Below are positions 44,598-52,553 of a DNA stretch of 64,000 nucleotides, piece after piece; within the stretch, counting starts at the first letter, position 1; every line of letters starts with the position of its first letter. Source of the stretch: Leucobacter komagatae. Lineage in GTDB: Bacteria > Actinomycetota > Actinomycetes > Actinomycetales > Microbacteriaceae. A program made the position numbers and the translations under genes. The stretch is from contig NZ_VFON01000001.1 in assembly GCF_006716085.1 (NCBI RefSeq), forward strand, positions 1,488,001 to 1,552,000, given 5' to 3'. Under the pieces are notes generated by a model, which saw nothing but the letters and a program-made list of their open reading frames with translations, searched no databases and was not told where the DNA came from.

Positions 44598-45274
44598 CGG
44601 GCACCGCCCGCAATGATGTCGCGCAGCCTGGCCGCGGCAGCGCTCGGCCCGTCGAGCACCGGAGACGGCGACTGGGAACGCAGCCCCTCAGCGGCCGGCG
44701 CGAGTGAGTACTGTGCGAGCACGATCGCGTCGAACAGCCTGCCTGCTTCCGCAGTGGCTCGGGCGATTGCTTCGGAGAGCACCCCGGTCAGCTCGGCCAC
44801 CGACAGCGGCCGAGCGGCGTCGGCGACAACAATCGGCAGAATCGCTGTGGCGATGCCAGCCGCGTCGAAGGCCTGCTGCAACCGCGCGGAGCTGTCGGCT
44901 GCGGCGGCGTCGAGCGAGGCTACGAGCAGCACGGTCGACGGCGCGAGCGCGACCGTCGCATCGAACAGTGGGCCATCCGCGGAGAACACGGCGGCGCCGT
45001 CAGCCGCCAGGTCGCGCTCGTCTGCCCTGCTGCCGTACTGCGAGCAGGTGAGCAGCACGCCGTCAGCGCCTCCCTTGAGCGCGGTCTCGATGAGGCCGTC
45101 CATGCGCGCCGCGAGCGGCTCACTGATGGTGCCCGGCTGCTCCATATCCTGCAGCAGGCGATCGTCGAGCAGGTTCCACAGGTCGCTCTCCGGCATCGCC
45201 GCGCGAATGGCGGTGGCGGCCGGCTCGATCGCGAGCGCCGTCGCGCTCACGAGCGCGATCTTGGGGTTCGTCAT
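44594..45274 (-). CDS. Asp/Glu racemase-like protein with one catalytic cysteine
   Basis: 226 residues of the Asp/Glu/hydantoin racemase fold. The first cysteine is in 'GVLLTCSQYGSRADE'. The second cysteine of true racemases is absent: the region reads 'AIVLAQYSLAPAAEG'. Single-cysteine members include arylmalonate decarboxylase-like and maleate-isomerase-like enzymes. It overlaps its neighbours by 4 bp, so it should act on a pathway acid (isomerisation or decarboxylation, inference). Confidence 0.78.
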   Translation of the reverse strand: MTNPKIALVSATALAIEPAATAIRAAMPESDLWNLLDDRLLQDMEQPGTISEPLAARMDGLIETALKGGADGVLLTCSQYGSRADERDLAADGAAVFSADGPLFDATVALAPSTVLLVASLDAAAADSSARLQQAFDAAGIATAILPIVVADAARPLSVAELTGVLSEAIARATAEAGRLFDAIVLAQYSLAPAAEGLRSQSPSPVLDGPSAAAARLRDIIAGGAR

Positions 45275-46077
45275 CGGGTGATCCTCTCGATCCAGGTGAG
45301 GCCCGCGTCGGTGTCGCCGAGCGGGCCGTATTCGCAGCCGATCCAGCCGTCGTAGCCGGTGCGGGCGATCGCCGCGAGCACGCGGTCGTACGCGATCTCC
45401 CCCGTGCCGGGCTCCCCGCGGCCGGGGTTGTCGGCGACCTGCACGTGCTTCACGAGCGGGGCGAGCCGCTCGAATCGCTCGATGAGGTTTCCGCGGTCAG
45501 TCTGCGCGTGGTAGACGTCGAACAGCACCCCGACGGTATCGGGTCCGACGGCCTCAGCGACGGCGGCCGCGGCCTCCATCGACGCGAGGCCGTAGGCGGG
45601 CTGCTCGCGCTTGTTAATGGCTTCGAGCACAATCTGCACGCCCGCGTCGCGCGCGCGCTCGGCTGCCCACCCGATGTTCGTGACGTAGGTCGCGAACGCG
45701 AGGTCATGGTCTGCATCGGCAGGCTTCAGGCCCGCCATGACATGCACGATGGGGGTGCCAAGCACCCCGGCGTACTCGAGGGCCCGCTCGACGCCGGCGC
45801 GAAATTCTGACCGCGCACCGGGTACATAGGCCGCTCCCATCACCGTTGGTGACCCGGCTGGGCCGGCGGGGGTGTTGATGAGTGCTTGAGTGAGCCCGGC
45901 GTCGTCGAGCAGCTCACGCACGCGAACGGCTGGCAGCTCGTAGGGTGAGGCGAACTCGACACCGGTGAACCCCGAAGCCGCCGCAGCGTCGAACCGCGCC
46001 TCGAACGCGAGCTCCGTGTACATCCATTTGAGGTTGGCGGCGAGCTTCAGCGGGCCGCCCGTAGACTCGATCCTCAT
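45271..46077 (-). CDS. Hydroxypyruvate isomerase-like protein (OtnI-like)
   Basis: 268 residues of the xylose-isomerase-like TIM barrel. 'KLAANLKWMYTELAFEARFDAAAASGFTGVEF' (residues about 11-42) is the Hyi/OtnI start, 'VLEAINKREQPAYG' holds the conserved glutamate, and 'LFDVYHAQTDRGNLI' and 'HVQVADNPGRGEPGTGEI' contain the metal ligands. OtnI converts 2-oxo-tetronate to 3-oxo-tetronate. It fits directly upstream of OtnK and OtnC functions. Confidence 0.88.
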   Translation of the reverse strand: MRIESTGGPLKLAANLKWMYTELAFEARFDAAAASGFTGVEFASPYELPAVRVRELLDDAGLTQALINTPAGPAGSPTVMGAAYVPGARSEFRAGVERALEYAGVLGTPIVHVMAGLKPADADHDLAFATYVTNIGWAAERARDAGVQIVLEAINKREQPAYGLASMEAAAAVAEAVGPDTVGVLFDVYHAQTDRGNLIERFERLAPLVKHVQVADNPGRGEPGTGEIAYDRVLAAIARTGYDGWIGCEYGPLGDTDAGLTWIERITR

Positions 46078-47066
46078 ACCGCGGCGCTGCCGTACTCCGG
46101 GTTCACCACGAACGCGGGCTGCCCGCCCGCGAGCACGGCGATGACGTTCTCGGCGGCCATGCGCCCCGACTCGCCGCGTGCCTCACGCGTCGCGCCTGCG
46201 ACGTGGGTGGTTGCGAGGATACCCGGCGTGTGCAGCAGCGGGTTGTCGGCAGACAGCGGCTCTTCCGCGAACACGTCGAGGGCCGCACCCCCAATGATCC
46301 CGCCCCGCACGGCTTCGACCAGGGCCGCCTCGTCGACGATGCCACCGCGAGCCGTATTGATGAGAATCGAGTCGCGCTTCATCGTGCTCAGCCGCGCAGC
46401 ATCGATGAGGTTGCGCGTCGACTCGTCGAGGAACAGGTGCAGCGTCACGAAGTCGGCCTGGGCGAGCACCCCGTCGAGGTCAGCGCGAGTGACGCCATGC
46501 TCAGCCGCGAACGCCTCATCGAAGAACGGATCGTACGCGATAACGCTCATGCCAAAGCCCTGCGCGATACGGGCAACAGCCTTGCCAATGGAGCCGAGGC
46601 CAAGGATGCCGAGGGTCGCGCCGCGCAACTCGCGGCCCGTGAGCTGCTGCCAGCTCCCCGCCGCGAGGTTTGAGATGTTCTCGGGCACGCGCCGCGCCGC
46701 GCCCAGCATGAGCGCGAAGACGTGCTCGGCGACCGCCTGACGATTCGCTCCCGCCGTCACACAGACGGGTACGCCGCACTCGGTTGCGGCGCTCACGTCG
46801 ACGCTGTCGTAGCCGACGCCGGTGCGCACAAGGATCTGCAGGTCTTCCGCGCACGCAAGATCTGCGGAGGTAAACGGCTGGGTCCCTGCGATCACCGCGC
46901 GCACGCCCGTAAGCACCGCTTGGCGCTCGGGCAGCGGCAGGTCAGCGAGGTGTGGCGCGTGTTTGGTCGTCAGGCCAGCGTCGCGCAGCATGGTGTCGAC
47001 TTCGTCACCCGCTGTGAGGAACGCGGTGGTGATGAGCACATCGACGGATTCGGCAGCGGTTGTCAC
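46074..47066 (-). CDS. D-isomer-specific 2-hydroxyacid dehydrogenase
   Basis: 330 residues from GTG 47066, which overlaps the upstream stop (GTGA); a longer frame is shadow sequence. The NAD loop 'GLGSIGKAVARIAQGFGM' is at about residues 160-177. The catalytic Arg is in 'INTARGGIVDEAAL', Glu in 'VFAEEPLSADNP' and His in 'THVAG'. It would oxidise a 2-hydroxy acid to a 2-oxo acid, feeding the OtnI-like isomerase. The N-terminal substrate domain is complete. Confidence 0.88.
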   Translation of the reverse strand: MTTAAESVDVLITTAFLTAGDEVDTMLRDAGLTTKHAPHLADLPLPERQAVLTGVRAVIAGTQPFTSADLACAEDLQILVRTGVGYDSVDVSAATECGVPVCVTAGANRQAVAEHVFALMLGAARRVPENISNLAAGSWQQLTGRELRGATLGILGLGSIGKAVARIAQGFGMSVIAYDPFFDEAFAAEHGVTRADLDGVLAQADFVTLHLFLDESTRNLIDAARLSTMKRDSILINTARGGIVDEAALVEAVRGGIIGGAALDVFAEEPLSADNPLLHTPGILATTHVAGATREARGESGRMAAENVIAVLAGGQPAFVVNPEYGSAAV

Positions 47067-47848
47067 CAGATCCCTCCTTCGTATTCGGGGGCGGTAAACG
47101 CCCCACCGTGGTATCTGGGGGCGGGGGCGCCAAAGTCGACCTCGGACGCGTAGTCTGCCGCGTTGTCCTGCGGCACGAACCCGATCGCGGCCCAACCGGC
47201 GTCTGCGTCCCACCACCGGTCGGTGTTTGCCGAGCAGCCGTAGACGACCTGGCAGCCGACCGGCCCGCTTTCGATCGCGCAGCGCGTGAGCTCGATGCCG
47301 TCTCGCCAGCTCAACCAGAGCGCGAGCTGCCTCACGTCTTCGGGCTTGGGCCTGAAGGTGCCGATGCGCAGCAGCACCGACTCAACGCCCCACTTGTCGT
47401 GGTAGAGGCTCGCGAGGGCCTCCCCGAACGCCTTCGAGACGCCGTAGAACGTGTCGGGCCGAACCGTTGCGGTCTCGTCGAGACGCTCGGATGAGGGGTG
47501 AAAACCGATGATGTGGTTCGAGCTTGCAAACACGACACGGCGCACGCCCGCGCGGCGGGCCGCTTCGTAGACGTGGTACGTCCCGTCAATGTTCGCGCTG
47601 CGGATGCGGTCGAATGAGGCCTCGTCGGCGACCGCCCCCAGGTGCACAATCACATCGACGCCCTGAGCCGCCGCGGTGAGGGCATCGAGGTTGTCGAGGT
47701 CACCGATAACGACTTCCTCGCCGGGAAACAGTGGCTCGGTCGGCTCCGAGCGCACGTACAGCACGACGCGCTCGTAGCGGCCAGCGAGCCCCTCGCGGAT
47801 GACGCTGCCCATTCGGCCCGCCCCGCCCGTGTAGAGCACAGTAGTCAT
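47063..47848 (-). CDS. NAD-dependent sugar dehydrogenase/epimerase (uronate-dehydrogenase-like)
   Basis: About 261 residues from ATG 47848 with GAAGGGA upstream. An earlier ATG at 47881 would add 11 residues. The NAD motif is 'YTGGAGRMGSVIREGL', and 'VVFASSNHIIGF' plus 'YGVSKAFGEALASLY' carry the Ser-Tyr-Lys triad of SDR epimerases. The sequence looks most like uronate dehydrogenases, which oxidise the anomeric carbon of a uronic acid or other aldose to a lactone. That lactone would suit the MBL protein encoded upstream. Confidence 0.82.
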   Translation of the reverse strand: MTTVLYTGGAGRMGSVIREGLAGRYERVVLYVRSEPTEPLFPGEEVVIGDLDNLDALTAAAQGVDVIVHLGAVADEASFDRIRSANIDGTYHVYEAARRAGVRRVVFASSNHIIGFHPSSERLDETATVRPDTFYGVSKAFGEALASLYHDKWGVESVLLRIGTFRPKPEDVRQLALWLSWRDGIELTRCAIESGPVGCQVVYGCSANTDRWWDADAGWAAIGFVPQDNAADYASEVDFGAPAPRYHGGAFTAPEYEGGIW

Positions 47849-47873
47849 CTTCGTCCCTTCGTGTTCCGTGGAT

Positions 47874-48647
47874 TCAGCCAATGGAACGGTCTGTCTCGTC
47901 GCTCAGTGCGTCAGCGAAGAAGCTGATCTGCGCGCGCTGCTCCCGCACCCGGCGCACCTCACCGCCGTCGAGCGCGAGCCCGACGTCGTGGCCAGGCAGC
48001 AACAGGCCCGCGGTGTCACGCATGAGCGAGCGGAGCCTGTCGATCGTCCGCACGCTCGCGTCATCGTCCATCGTCGAGTCGACGCGGGAGGTCGCGAGCT
48101 CGTGCACGTTCTTCACGGAATCCCCAGCGAAGACGAGCGGCTGCTCGGTGCGTTCGGTGAAGAAGGCAAGGTGGTGCGGGGTGTGGCCAGCGCTCTCAAC
48201 AGCGTGAATCCCGGGGATGATCTCCTGTCCCGGCCGCATCCGTTCGACGCCGTCAGTGCGCCGCATGAGCTCTTGGACGTGCAGGTCGGGGATGAACTTG
48301 GTGCCGGCCGGCTGCTCGGCAGCCCAGGCGAGTTCGTCTTCACCGACCCAGGTAACAGCGTTCTCGAACATCGTGAAATTCGAGACGTGGTCCCAGTGCA
48401 TGTGCGTGAGTAGCACGTCAGTCACGTCGCCGGGGGTGAGCCCCAGGCGTTCGAGACCCGCGTGGATGAGTGGGATGTAGGCGGGCTGGCCCGCGTCGAT
48501 GAGCACACGCCTTGTGCCGTCGTCGAGCAGCCAGAGGCTGCTCCACCCGAACGCGCCGTGTGATGCGGATTTGCCGGGAAACCCCTCGACAAGCGAATGC
48601 GCTGTGTACTGACCGGGCACTCCCCCGGTGCTTGCTGCAGTCTGCAC
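47874..48647 (-). CDS. MBL-fold metallo-hydrolase (possible lactonase)
   Basis: About 257 residues. Three in-frame GTG codons lie at the start; AGGAGG abuts the first, so the third (48647) has proper spacing. The metal motif is 'THMHWDHVSNFTMF' (HxHxDH), with further ligands in 'ESAGHTPHHLAFF' and 'FAGDSVKNVHE'. This matches AHL-lactonase-like and other MBL hydrolases. As first gene of an operon with a sugar dehydrogenase, opening a sugar lactone is a reasonable role. Confidence 0.82.
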   Translation of the reverse strand: MQTAASTGGVPGQYTAHSLVEGFPGKSASHGAFGWSSLWLLDDGTRRVLIDAGQPAYIPLIHAGLERLGLTPGDVTDVLLTHMHWDHVSNFTMFENAVTWVGEDELAWAAEQPAGTKFIPDLHVQELMRRTDGVERMRPGQEIIPGIHAVESAGHTPHHLAFFTERTEQPLVFAGDSVKNVHELATSRVDSTMDDDASVRTIDRLRSLMRDTAGLLLPGHDVGLALDGGEVRRVREQRAQISFFADALSDETDRSIG

Positions 48648-48665
48648 CACCACACCTCCTTCGCA

Positions 48666-48684
48666 ATAGTATTCGCTATACTAT
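48666..48684 (-). promoter_or_regulatory. Palindromic operator at the catabolic operon promoter
   Basis: ATAGTAT and ATACTAT are perfect 7-bp arms around a 5-nt spacer, directly upstream of AAGGAGG and the MBL start. The core resembles FCD/FadR-subfamily GntR sites (T-A-G-T-A-T-A-C pattern). Half of it recurs before the MHS transporter (37855-37865). Confidence 0.6.
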
Positions 48685-48724
48685 CTTCAGATATGCCGGG
48701 TTGTCCATCCGCCGATTCTGCCCG

Positions 48725-49390
48725 CTACACGCCGAAGAGTCGCTCGGTCGCTCCCGAGACGTGCAGGCGCATCGCTTCCGCTGCCGCGTCGCCGTCGCCA
48801 GCCGCGATCGCTTCAAAGATCGCGTTGTGCTCGGGGGCAGCGTGCCGCGCCCCCGTGCGGCCCAGCTTTGAGAAGAGTCGAAAACGCTGGATCTGGCCGC
48901 TCAGCGCACTGTAGGCGAGCTCGAGAAAGCGGTTGCCCGACTGCTCAGCGATGAGGTTGTGGAACCTGTCATCAGACCGCCAGTACATATTGAAGCCTTC
49001 GGCTTCCATGTCTGCGGCTTCTGCTGACCGCTCGAACTCCGTGAGGCTCTCGCGCAGCTTTGCAAGAAACTCGGGGGTGGCGCGCAGAGCGGCGTCGTGA
49101 GCGAGGCGGGGCTCCAAGACAAGCCGGGCTTCGAGCAACTGCTGCACGTCGGTGCGGGTCATCATCGGGGCGACGCGGTAGCCGCGCAGCGCAACCCGCT
49201 CGACCAGCCCCGTGTGCTCAAGCCGGGCGAGCGCTTCGCGCAGCGGAGTCTGGCTCACATCGAGCTCGCGGGAGAGCGCACCGATGTTCAGGCTCTCCCC
49301 CGCCCCGCGCTCGCCAGACATGAACTGGTGCAGCAGCACGGTGTACATCTGGTCCGCGATGGGCTGCTTCGCCGTGTTCCGCTCCGTCAC
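48725..49390 (-). CDS. GntR-family (FCD/FadR subfamily) regulator
   Basis: 221 residues. The winged helix is at residues 10-75 ('NIGALSRELDVSQTPLREALARLEHTGLV'), and the C-terminal FCD domain has an 'LEARLVLEPRLAHDAA' helix and 'HNLIAEQSGN', 'HAAPEHNAIFEAIAAGD' metal/ligand histidines. It lies just upstream of the catabolic operon on the same strand, with the palindrome between. It probably represses both catabolic units until an acid-sugar intermediate binds. Confidence 0.9.
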   Translation of the reverse strand: MTERNTAKQPIADQMYTVLLHQFMSGERGAGESLNIGALSRELDVSQTPLREALARLEHTGLVERVALRGYRVAPMMTRTDVQQLLEARLVLEPRLAHDAALRATPEFLAKLRESLTEFERSAEAADMEAEGFNMYWRSDDRFHNLIAEQSGNRFLELAYSALSGQIQRFRLFSKLGRTGARHAAPEHNAIFEAIAAGDGDAAAEAMRLHVSGATERLFGV

Positions 49391-49525
49391 ACCACACTCC
49401 TGTTTCCACGCTGACCTTGGGGCCTAAGTGTCATTCAGCTTACAGGGAGCAGGCAGACAGCACAGGCGCGACACCGCGGGAGGCCGACCGCAAGAGCACC
49501 CCCCACGACCGCAATTGAAAAGGGT

Positions 49526-49563
49526 GATGGGGTAGCCGCCACCCACGCCGCCACTACCCCATC
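49526..49563 (-). terminator. Terminator after Ig-repeat gene B
   Basis: GATGGGGTAG/CTACCCCATC, a 10-bp perfect stem with an 18-nt loop, 15 bp past the stop of the gene at 49578 on the minus strand. AATTG and a CTTTTC stretch follow. Confidence 0.65.
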
Positions 49564-49577
49564 GTGCCTATTTCCGA

Positions 49578-52274
49578 CTAGCGAATCTGGAAGCTTCTCG
49601 CGACCTCATTTCCTTCACTCTGGACGAGGATCGTGTAGGACCCAACGCCGAGCTGGATGTCAGTACGGACTGACCACTTGCCTGCACCATCTGCGGTGGT
49701 TTCACCGAGGCTCAACCCCGAGACATTCGAGCGAAGCACTACCTTCGCGGCTGGATCTGCCGTTCCCGTAAATGCCACGGGGCCCGGGTTCACCGTTGCG
49801 CCCTGCGCCGGTGCCACGACGTCAAGCTGACCCACGACTGGAATGTCCGCGACACGGAAGGTACGCTCCACGGTCTTCGAACCGTTCTTTACGACTACGG
49901 TGTACATCCCTGGGGTGAGGGCGCGCTGGGTCTCAGCACTCCAGTTCCCCGCCTGGTTCGCTGTGCCTTCACCGAGCAGCACACCGGAGACGTTCGAACG
50001 CAGCTCAACCTTGGCACCCGCATTGGCCGTGCCGGTAAATGTCACCTTGCCAGTTTTGACGGTGCCCCCCGCGGCGGGCGTGGCGACTGCGAGTTGCTCG
50101 TTAACACTCGGAGTGGTCGCGACCTTGAACTGTCGTTCGACGGACTGTGTACCTGACTGCACCCGGAAGGCGTAGGTGTCTGCACCGAGCGGGCGGTTGA
50201 TATCGATTACCCAAGCGCCGCTCCCATTCGCAGTTCCGTGCCCGAGGAGCGCGTGCGTAGTGATAGAACGAATTTCGATCGCCGCGCCCGGGGCAGCGGC
50301 CCCGCGGAACGTCACGATTCCAGGAGCCACAGTCGCCTGCTGAGCCGGGCTTGTCACGGTCAGAGGCGCCGCAACTGGCGTGTCACCGACAATAAATGAG
50401 CGCTGCACTTCGAGGGTGCCGTTTTTCACGACAATTCGATAGTCGCCCGCTCCGAGCGGTCGGTTTACGTCAGTCACCCAGTTGCCGAGCGAATTCGCAG
50501 TGGTCGACCCCAGCAGCGCGCCAGAGACGTTCGAGCGCAACTCGATGCGCGCGCCAGCATTCGCCGTACCGACGAAGGTCACAGTGCCCGGGCGCAGGCG
50601 CTCGCCTTGAACGGGAGCCGTTACCTCAAGCTTTTCCTGAACAACGGGTGCTGTCACGACGAAGGAGCGGGCGACCTGCAGCCCACCGTTCTGTACAAGA
50701 ATCGTGTAGTTTCCTGCGGTGAGCGGGCGGTTCACGTCCGCAGACCAGCGCCCGCTCGCATCAGTAGTGGCGCTGCCAAGAAGGTTTCCGGTGAGATTTG
50801 AGCGAAGCTCGACCGTCGAGCCCGCGTTGGCCGTGCCAGCGAACTTTACAACACCGGGGGCGACGTTCGATCCCTGTACCGGCGTGAGCACGTCAAGCTC
50901 CTCACCCGTCACTCCGACGTTGATCTCAACGCTCGCCGTGGTGGTGTTGGCGCCGCGGCCCCGCTGCTCAACGACAAAGAGCGCGTTCTTGTGAGCGACA
51001 CTGTTCAGTTCAATTGTCCAGACACCATTCGATGCGACCGTTGCGCTTCCCTGGACCCCCGTCACGCCGCGTTGGGTCAGCGAGACCAACCCGCCGGCAA
51101 CGCCGTGCCCCTGGAAACGGAGTGGGCCACCACCATGCACCTGACCACTGACCGGGGTCGCGATCGTTACGGCAGCCCCGAAGTCGATCTGCACGGAAGC
51201 GCTGCCGGCGTCCTTGCCATCGACAATCTGGCGTGCCGCGTAAGACTGCACCCCACCCGCGTGCGGGGGCGCCACGTCAAACCGGTAGGCGCCTGTCGCA
51301 GCATCGGAGATGCCTGATGCCACGAGCGCGTTGCCCCGCGTAATCTCCACGGTCGCTCCGGGGTGGGCTGTGCCCGAGATCGAGGCGAAGGACGAAAGAT
51401 CGTTCGAGAATTCAGCTCGCGCCGACAGCGGAGCAATCTCGAGCCTCACGGTAACACTGGCACTGCTGGTGCGTACCCCGTCCTCAAAGTAGTCAACTCG
51501 CACACTATTGTCACCGAAGGCCAGCTGGGCCACGCTCCCCGACCACGTACCGTCAGCCGCGATGCGCACCGACGAACCACCGTTGAGCGTCACCTCACCA
51601 CCAGGCTTTCCGGTGCCTGAGATGACGGCCGACCGATTGGGGGCGTCAACTGACTTCAGCTGAGCCGAGAACTCGGGGTAATCGGGTTTCGAAGGCTGGA
51701 GCAGCGAGAGCCTCAGGGTGGAGGCCCCCATCACCCTGTTCGTTGCGTGCAGCGGCGGCTCCCCGTCCCACTGAGTCCGCCTGACCCCGTGAAGCCCATA
51801 CCCAGTGTCAACGGCCACCAGTTGAGCGTTCTCGCGCAATCGGAATTGCTGCTTCACATCCCCATTGCACGACATCATGACCATGGGTTCAGTCTGTGTA
51901 AGACATCGCCCGTCGGCCGAGCGAACCTCCCCGGCACGACCCAAGCCCGGGAACGTATAGAAGCCGAATTGGGCAGAACTATTCACCAAAGCATCGTCGT
52001 AGTATCGCTGATCGTCGAGGGTCTGCACGAACGTCATCCCTTGCGGCGCCGGGTAGACGTAGTACGAACGGCCCTCGCCTGCGATCACAAATTTTCCCTC
52101 GAGCCGCTCGGCATTCAATACTGCGGCGGGAATCTCCTGGCCCGCCACACGCTCGATCTGCGACGGCGCTGCGGGTTCCTCCGCAAAGGCAGCGCCCGCC
52201 CCGACTCCAGTGAAAGCGACGAGCGCGGTGGCCATTCCGGCAGTGACACGTCGAAATCTCTTGTGTTGTGACAT
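49578..52274 (-). CDS. Secreted lectin-like / Ig-repeat protein, copy B
   Basis: 898 residues from ATG 52274. The signal peptide ends at 'GVGAGAAFAEE'. It is collinear with copy A (23048-25729): 'DGRCLTQTEPMVMMSCNGDVKQQF' at about residues 121-144 matches the ricin-like 'GRCL...C...Q' segment, and five 89-residue Ig-like repeats end in the same 'ARSFQIR'. Copy B has 'YPEFSAQLKSVDAPNRSAVISG' where copy A has 'RDFSAWVESRNENA', so the lectin-like parts have diverged more than the repeats. No cell-wall anchor. It is divergent from RCC1 copy B. Confidence 0.86.
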   Translation of the reverse strand: MSQHKRFRRVTAGMATALVAFTGVGAGAAFAEEPAAPSQIERVAGQEIPAAVLNAERLEGKFVIAGEGRSYYVYPAPQGMTFVQTLDDQRYYDDALVNSSAQFGFYTFPGLGRAGEVRSADGRCLTQTEPMVMMSCNGDVKQQFRLRENAQLVAVDTGYGLHGVRRTQWDGEPPLHATNRVMGASTLRLSLLQPSKPDYPEFSAQLKSVDAPNRSAVISGTGKPGGEVTLNGGSSVRIAADGTWSGSVAQLAFGDNSVRVDYFEDGVRTSSASVTVRLEIAPLSARAEFSNDLSSFASISGTAHPGATVEITRGNALVASGISDAATGAYRFDVAPPHAGGVQSYAARQIVDGKDAGSASVQIDFGAAVTIATPVSGQVHGGGPLRFQGHGVAGGLVSLTQRGVTGVQGSATVASNGVWTIELNSVAHKNALFVVEQRGRGANTTTASVEINVGVTGEELDVLTPVQGSNVAPGVVKFAGTANAGSTVELRSNLTGNLLGSATTDASGRWSADVNRPLTAGNYTILVQNGGLQVARSFVVTAPVVQEKLEVTAPVQGERLRPGTVTFVGTANAGARIELRSNVSGALLGSTTANSLGNWVTDVNRPLGAGDYRIVVKNGTLEVQRSFIVGDTPVAAPLTVTSPAQQATVAPGIVTFRGAAAPGAAIEIRSITTHALLGHGTANGSGAWVIDINRPLGADTYAFRVQSGTQSVERQFKVATTPSVNEQLAVATPAAGGTVKTGKVTFTGTANAGAKVELRSNVSGVLLGEGTANQAGNWSAETQRALTPGMYTVVVKNGSKTVERTFRVADIPVVGQLDVVAPAQGATVNPGPVAFTGTADPAAKVVLRSNVSGLSLGETTADGAGKWSVRTDIQLGVGSYTILVQSEGNEVARSFQIR

Positions 52275-52367
52275 TACTCACTTCTCTCATCTAGTGGGCG
52301 CGACAGCGTCAACGCCTCAAGCTCGCCGGCTCGGCGAGAGCGGACACTCCGGGCGATCCGCGCCCCT

Positions 52368-52396
52368 AGTATTCATACATTCTGAAATTTTGTCAA
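52368..52396 (-). promoter_or_regulatory. Sigma70-type promoter of Ig-repeat gene B
   Basis: On the minus strand TTGACA (52391-52396), 17 bp, then AATACT (52368-52373), about 95 bp upstream of the ATG at 52274. A good consensus -35 with a plausible -10. Confidence 0.6.
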
Positions 52397-52553
52397 CGTG
52401 ACTTGCTCGCCTTCTGCCAAGGCGTGAACAACACGTATACGTAGGCTTTTTTCAAGCACGCGTAGGTTTGCGCACCAGGTTGCGTAGAACGGGCCCAAAC
52501 TCATAGTTCCTCCCGCCACCTCGGATTGACTGGGTACAACGAAGGGGGCCACC

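Noticed and set aside
47067..47216. N-terminal extension of the 2-hydroxyacid dehydrogenase
   Set aside because: Arg-rich translation inside the upstream gene; GTG 47066 gives the usual family length.
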